Below are positions 62,841-64,000 of a stretch of 64,000 nt of DNA, in pieces. Both the position numbers and the translations under genes were made by a program. A model generated the notes under the pieces. That model searched no databases. It had not been told where the DNA came from and saw only the letters and a list, made by a program, of their open reading frames with translations. Location: contig NZ_CALSFO010000001.1 in NCBI RefSeq assembly GCF_943736975.1, positions 1-64,000 of the forward strand, given 5' to 3'. The DNA comes from Streptococcus sp. Marseille-Q0941. Its GTDB lineage: Bacteria; Bacillota; Bacilli; Lactobacillales; Streptococcaceae. The first letter of the stretch is position 1, and each line of letters begins with the position of its first letter.

Positions 62841-64000
62841 ATGAAGAATCCATTTTTTGAGAAACGTTGTCGCTATAGTATTCGAAAATTATCAGTGGGT
62901 GCCTGCTCTTTGATGATTGGCTCGGTTTTATTTGCCAACCAAGCTCTAGCAGAAGAAGTTGCTGTTCCAGCGAATGAAACAACGACGACTGCCGTGGCTA
63001 CAGAGCAACCATCACCTGCCACCACAGAACAACCATCACCTGCCACCACAGAACAACCAACTACCACCTCACCTGAGGTATTAAAACAGTTGGAGGAGAC
63101 TGAAAACAAGGTTAGTGAGCAACCTGTTTCAGAAGAGAAATCAACCTTGGATCAATTGACTGTGGCTGATAATAAGGAAGTAGCCAGTCCAGTTGCTGAA
63201 ACTCCTAAGGCCGCAGAAGTCCCTGCAGCTACCGAAAATAAGCCAGAAGAGAAAGCTACTGTTGCTGATATTCCTAAGAAGGAAGAAAAAAGTCTCCGAC
63301 CTAAAGAAATTAAGTTTGACACCTGGGAAGACTTGTTGAAATGGGAACCAGGTGCCCGTGAAGATGACGCTATTAACCGCTCTTCAGTAGAATTAGCTAA
63401 GCGTTACCGCGGTCATGTCATCAATGAAAAAGCCAATAAGGATGCCAAAGTCGAAGCTCTTGCTAATACTAACTCTAAGGCTAAAGATCACGCTTCTGTA
63501 GGTGGTGAAGAGTTTAAAGCCTACGCTTTCGACTATTGGCAGTACTTGAATTCTATGGTCTTTTGGGAAGGACTCGTCCCAACTCCAGACGTGATTGATG
63601 CTGGTCACCGTAATGGTGTTCCTGTATTGGGTACCTTATTCTTCAACTGGTCAAATAGCATTGCAGACCAAGAAAAATTTGCTGCTGCTCTTCAACAAGA
63701 TGAAGACGGTACTTTCCCGATCGCTCGTAAGTTAGTTGATTTGGCTAAATATTATGGATTTGATGGTTACTTTATTAACCAAGAAACAACAGGAGATATC
63801 GTTACTCCCCTTGGTAAGAAAATGCGTGACTTCATGCTCTATACCAAGGAATATGCTGCCAAAGTCAATCATCCAGTCAAATATTCTTGGTACGATGCCA
63901 TGACCTATGAATATGGTCGTTATCACGAAGACGGACTCGGTGAGTACAACTATCAGTTTATGCAAAAAGAAGGGGATAAGGTACCCGCTGATCACTTCTT
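62841..64000 (+). CDS. Endo-beta-N-acetylglucosaminidase (GH85), 3' truncated by the window
   Basis: Surface enzyme cutting the chitobiose core of N-glycans. The visible 386 residues have a YSIRK-type signal (YSIRKLSVGACSL at 12-24, cleavage after ~AEE), a Pro/Thr/Glu-rich low-complexity region (~40-150) with an 8-residue repeat, then the GH85 domain from ~155. Catalytic N313 and E315 lie in YFINQE. The SD is AAGGAG. The rest, probably including a wall-anchor, lies beyond the window. It matches pneumococcal EndoD as I remember it. Confidence 0.9.
   Translation, partial: MKNPFFEKRCRYSIRKLSVGACSLMIGSVLFANQALAEEVAVPANETTTTAVATEQPSPATTEQPSPATTEQPTTTSPEVLKQLEETENKVSEQPVSEEKSTLDQLTVADNKEVASPVAETPKAAEVPAATENKPEEKATVADIPKKEEKSLRPKEIKFDTWEDLLKWEPGAREDDAINRSSVELAKRYRGHVINEKANKDAKVEALANTNSKAKDHASVGGEEFKAYAFDYWQYLNSMVFWEGLVPTPDVIDAGHRNGVPVLGTLFFNWSNSIADQEKFAAALQQDEDGTFPIARKLVDLAKYYGFDGYFINQETTGDIVTPLGKKMRDFMLYTKEYAAKVNHPVKYSWYDAMTYEYGRYHEDGLGEYNYQFMQKEGDKVPADHF
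63003..63050 (+). repeat. 24-bp tandem repeat inside the endoglycosidase gene
   Basis: Two 24-bp units encode EQPSPATT twice, followed by a partial third unit (EQPTTT). They differ by one base (GAG versus GAA). Copy number can change by slippage without shifting the frame. Confidence 0.85.

Overview
The window is a low-GC Firmicute chromosome segment, almost certainly a Streptococcus of the mitis group (S. mitis / S. oralis / S. pneumoniae relatives). The evidence is a BOX-type repeat after patB, the comG (cgl) operon with a combox-like sequence, the patA/patB pair, the epuA/endA DNA-entry pair, the amiACDEF operon, and a gene order that, as far as I remember, follows long stretches of the pneumococcal map. 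All names come from recognising the translated sequences and motifs; no database search was run.

Layout. 1-560: 3' end of a tRNA cluster (fMet partial, Phe, Tyr, Trp, His, Gln, Leu). 740-3170: nagA with a NagR-type operator, then a broken zinc alcohol dehydrogenase. 3300-7470: a DUF1033 gene and comGA-comGG, the DNA-uptake pseudopilus. 7570-12100: a histidine phosphatase, a structured leader and the heterodimeric exporter patA-patB, closed by a BOX element. 12240-18550: glutamine-amidotransferase-like hydrolase, pgi, gltX, an intergenic stretch with two possible small RNAs, an AlaT-type aminotransferase and an AT-rich DUF2625-like gene. 18670-20940: rpmH and, convergent, a KimA-like potassium transporter. 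21030-29155: a dense housekeeping run (tatD, rnmV, an SseB-like gene, rsmA, rsgA, rpe, thiN, rmuC, yhaM/cbf1). 29258-42649: purR, lysA, pflA, yidC and acyP (minus strand), an rRNA methyltransferase, a BI-1 protein, asnA, rsmD, coaD, a SepM-like protease, a DUF1146 gene, murA, epuA, a mobile-looking repeat, endA and a CNNM/CBS protein. 42735-49590: tRNA-Cys and the ami oligopeptide permease. 49660-50200: a small locus of tiny ORFs. 50282-52717: GH95 alpha-L-fucosidase. 52993-60813: yneF, murI, rdgB, a phosphodiesterase, a CBS protein, a XerD-like protein, scpA, scpB, rluB, yidD, a second inverted copy of the repeat, pepA and an orphan bacteriocin-immunity gene. 60908-62539: Na/Pi symporter (minus). 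62841 to the edge: a YSIRK-signal GH85 endoglycosidase cut by the window end.

How it fits together. Three themes recur. (1) Competence: comG pseudopilus, EpuA, EndA, a SepM-type peptidase and the Ami peptide importer. (2) Host-glycan use: endoglycosidase, fucosidase and NagA, with catabolite (cre-like) or NagR-like operator sequences near two of them. (3) Core translation, ribosome maturation, cell wall and chromosome segregation genes in overlapping operons. The points most worth a second look are the patA leader with mutually exclusive hairpins, an Arg in the PatA ABC signature, three genes that look leaderless, a translationally coupled pair of tiny ORFs downstream of amiF, and a 19-kb interval bounded by inverted repeats.
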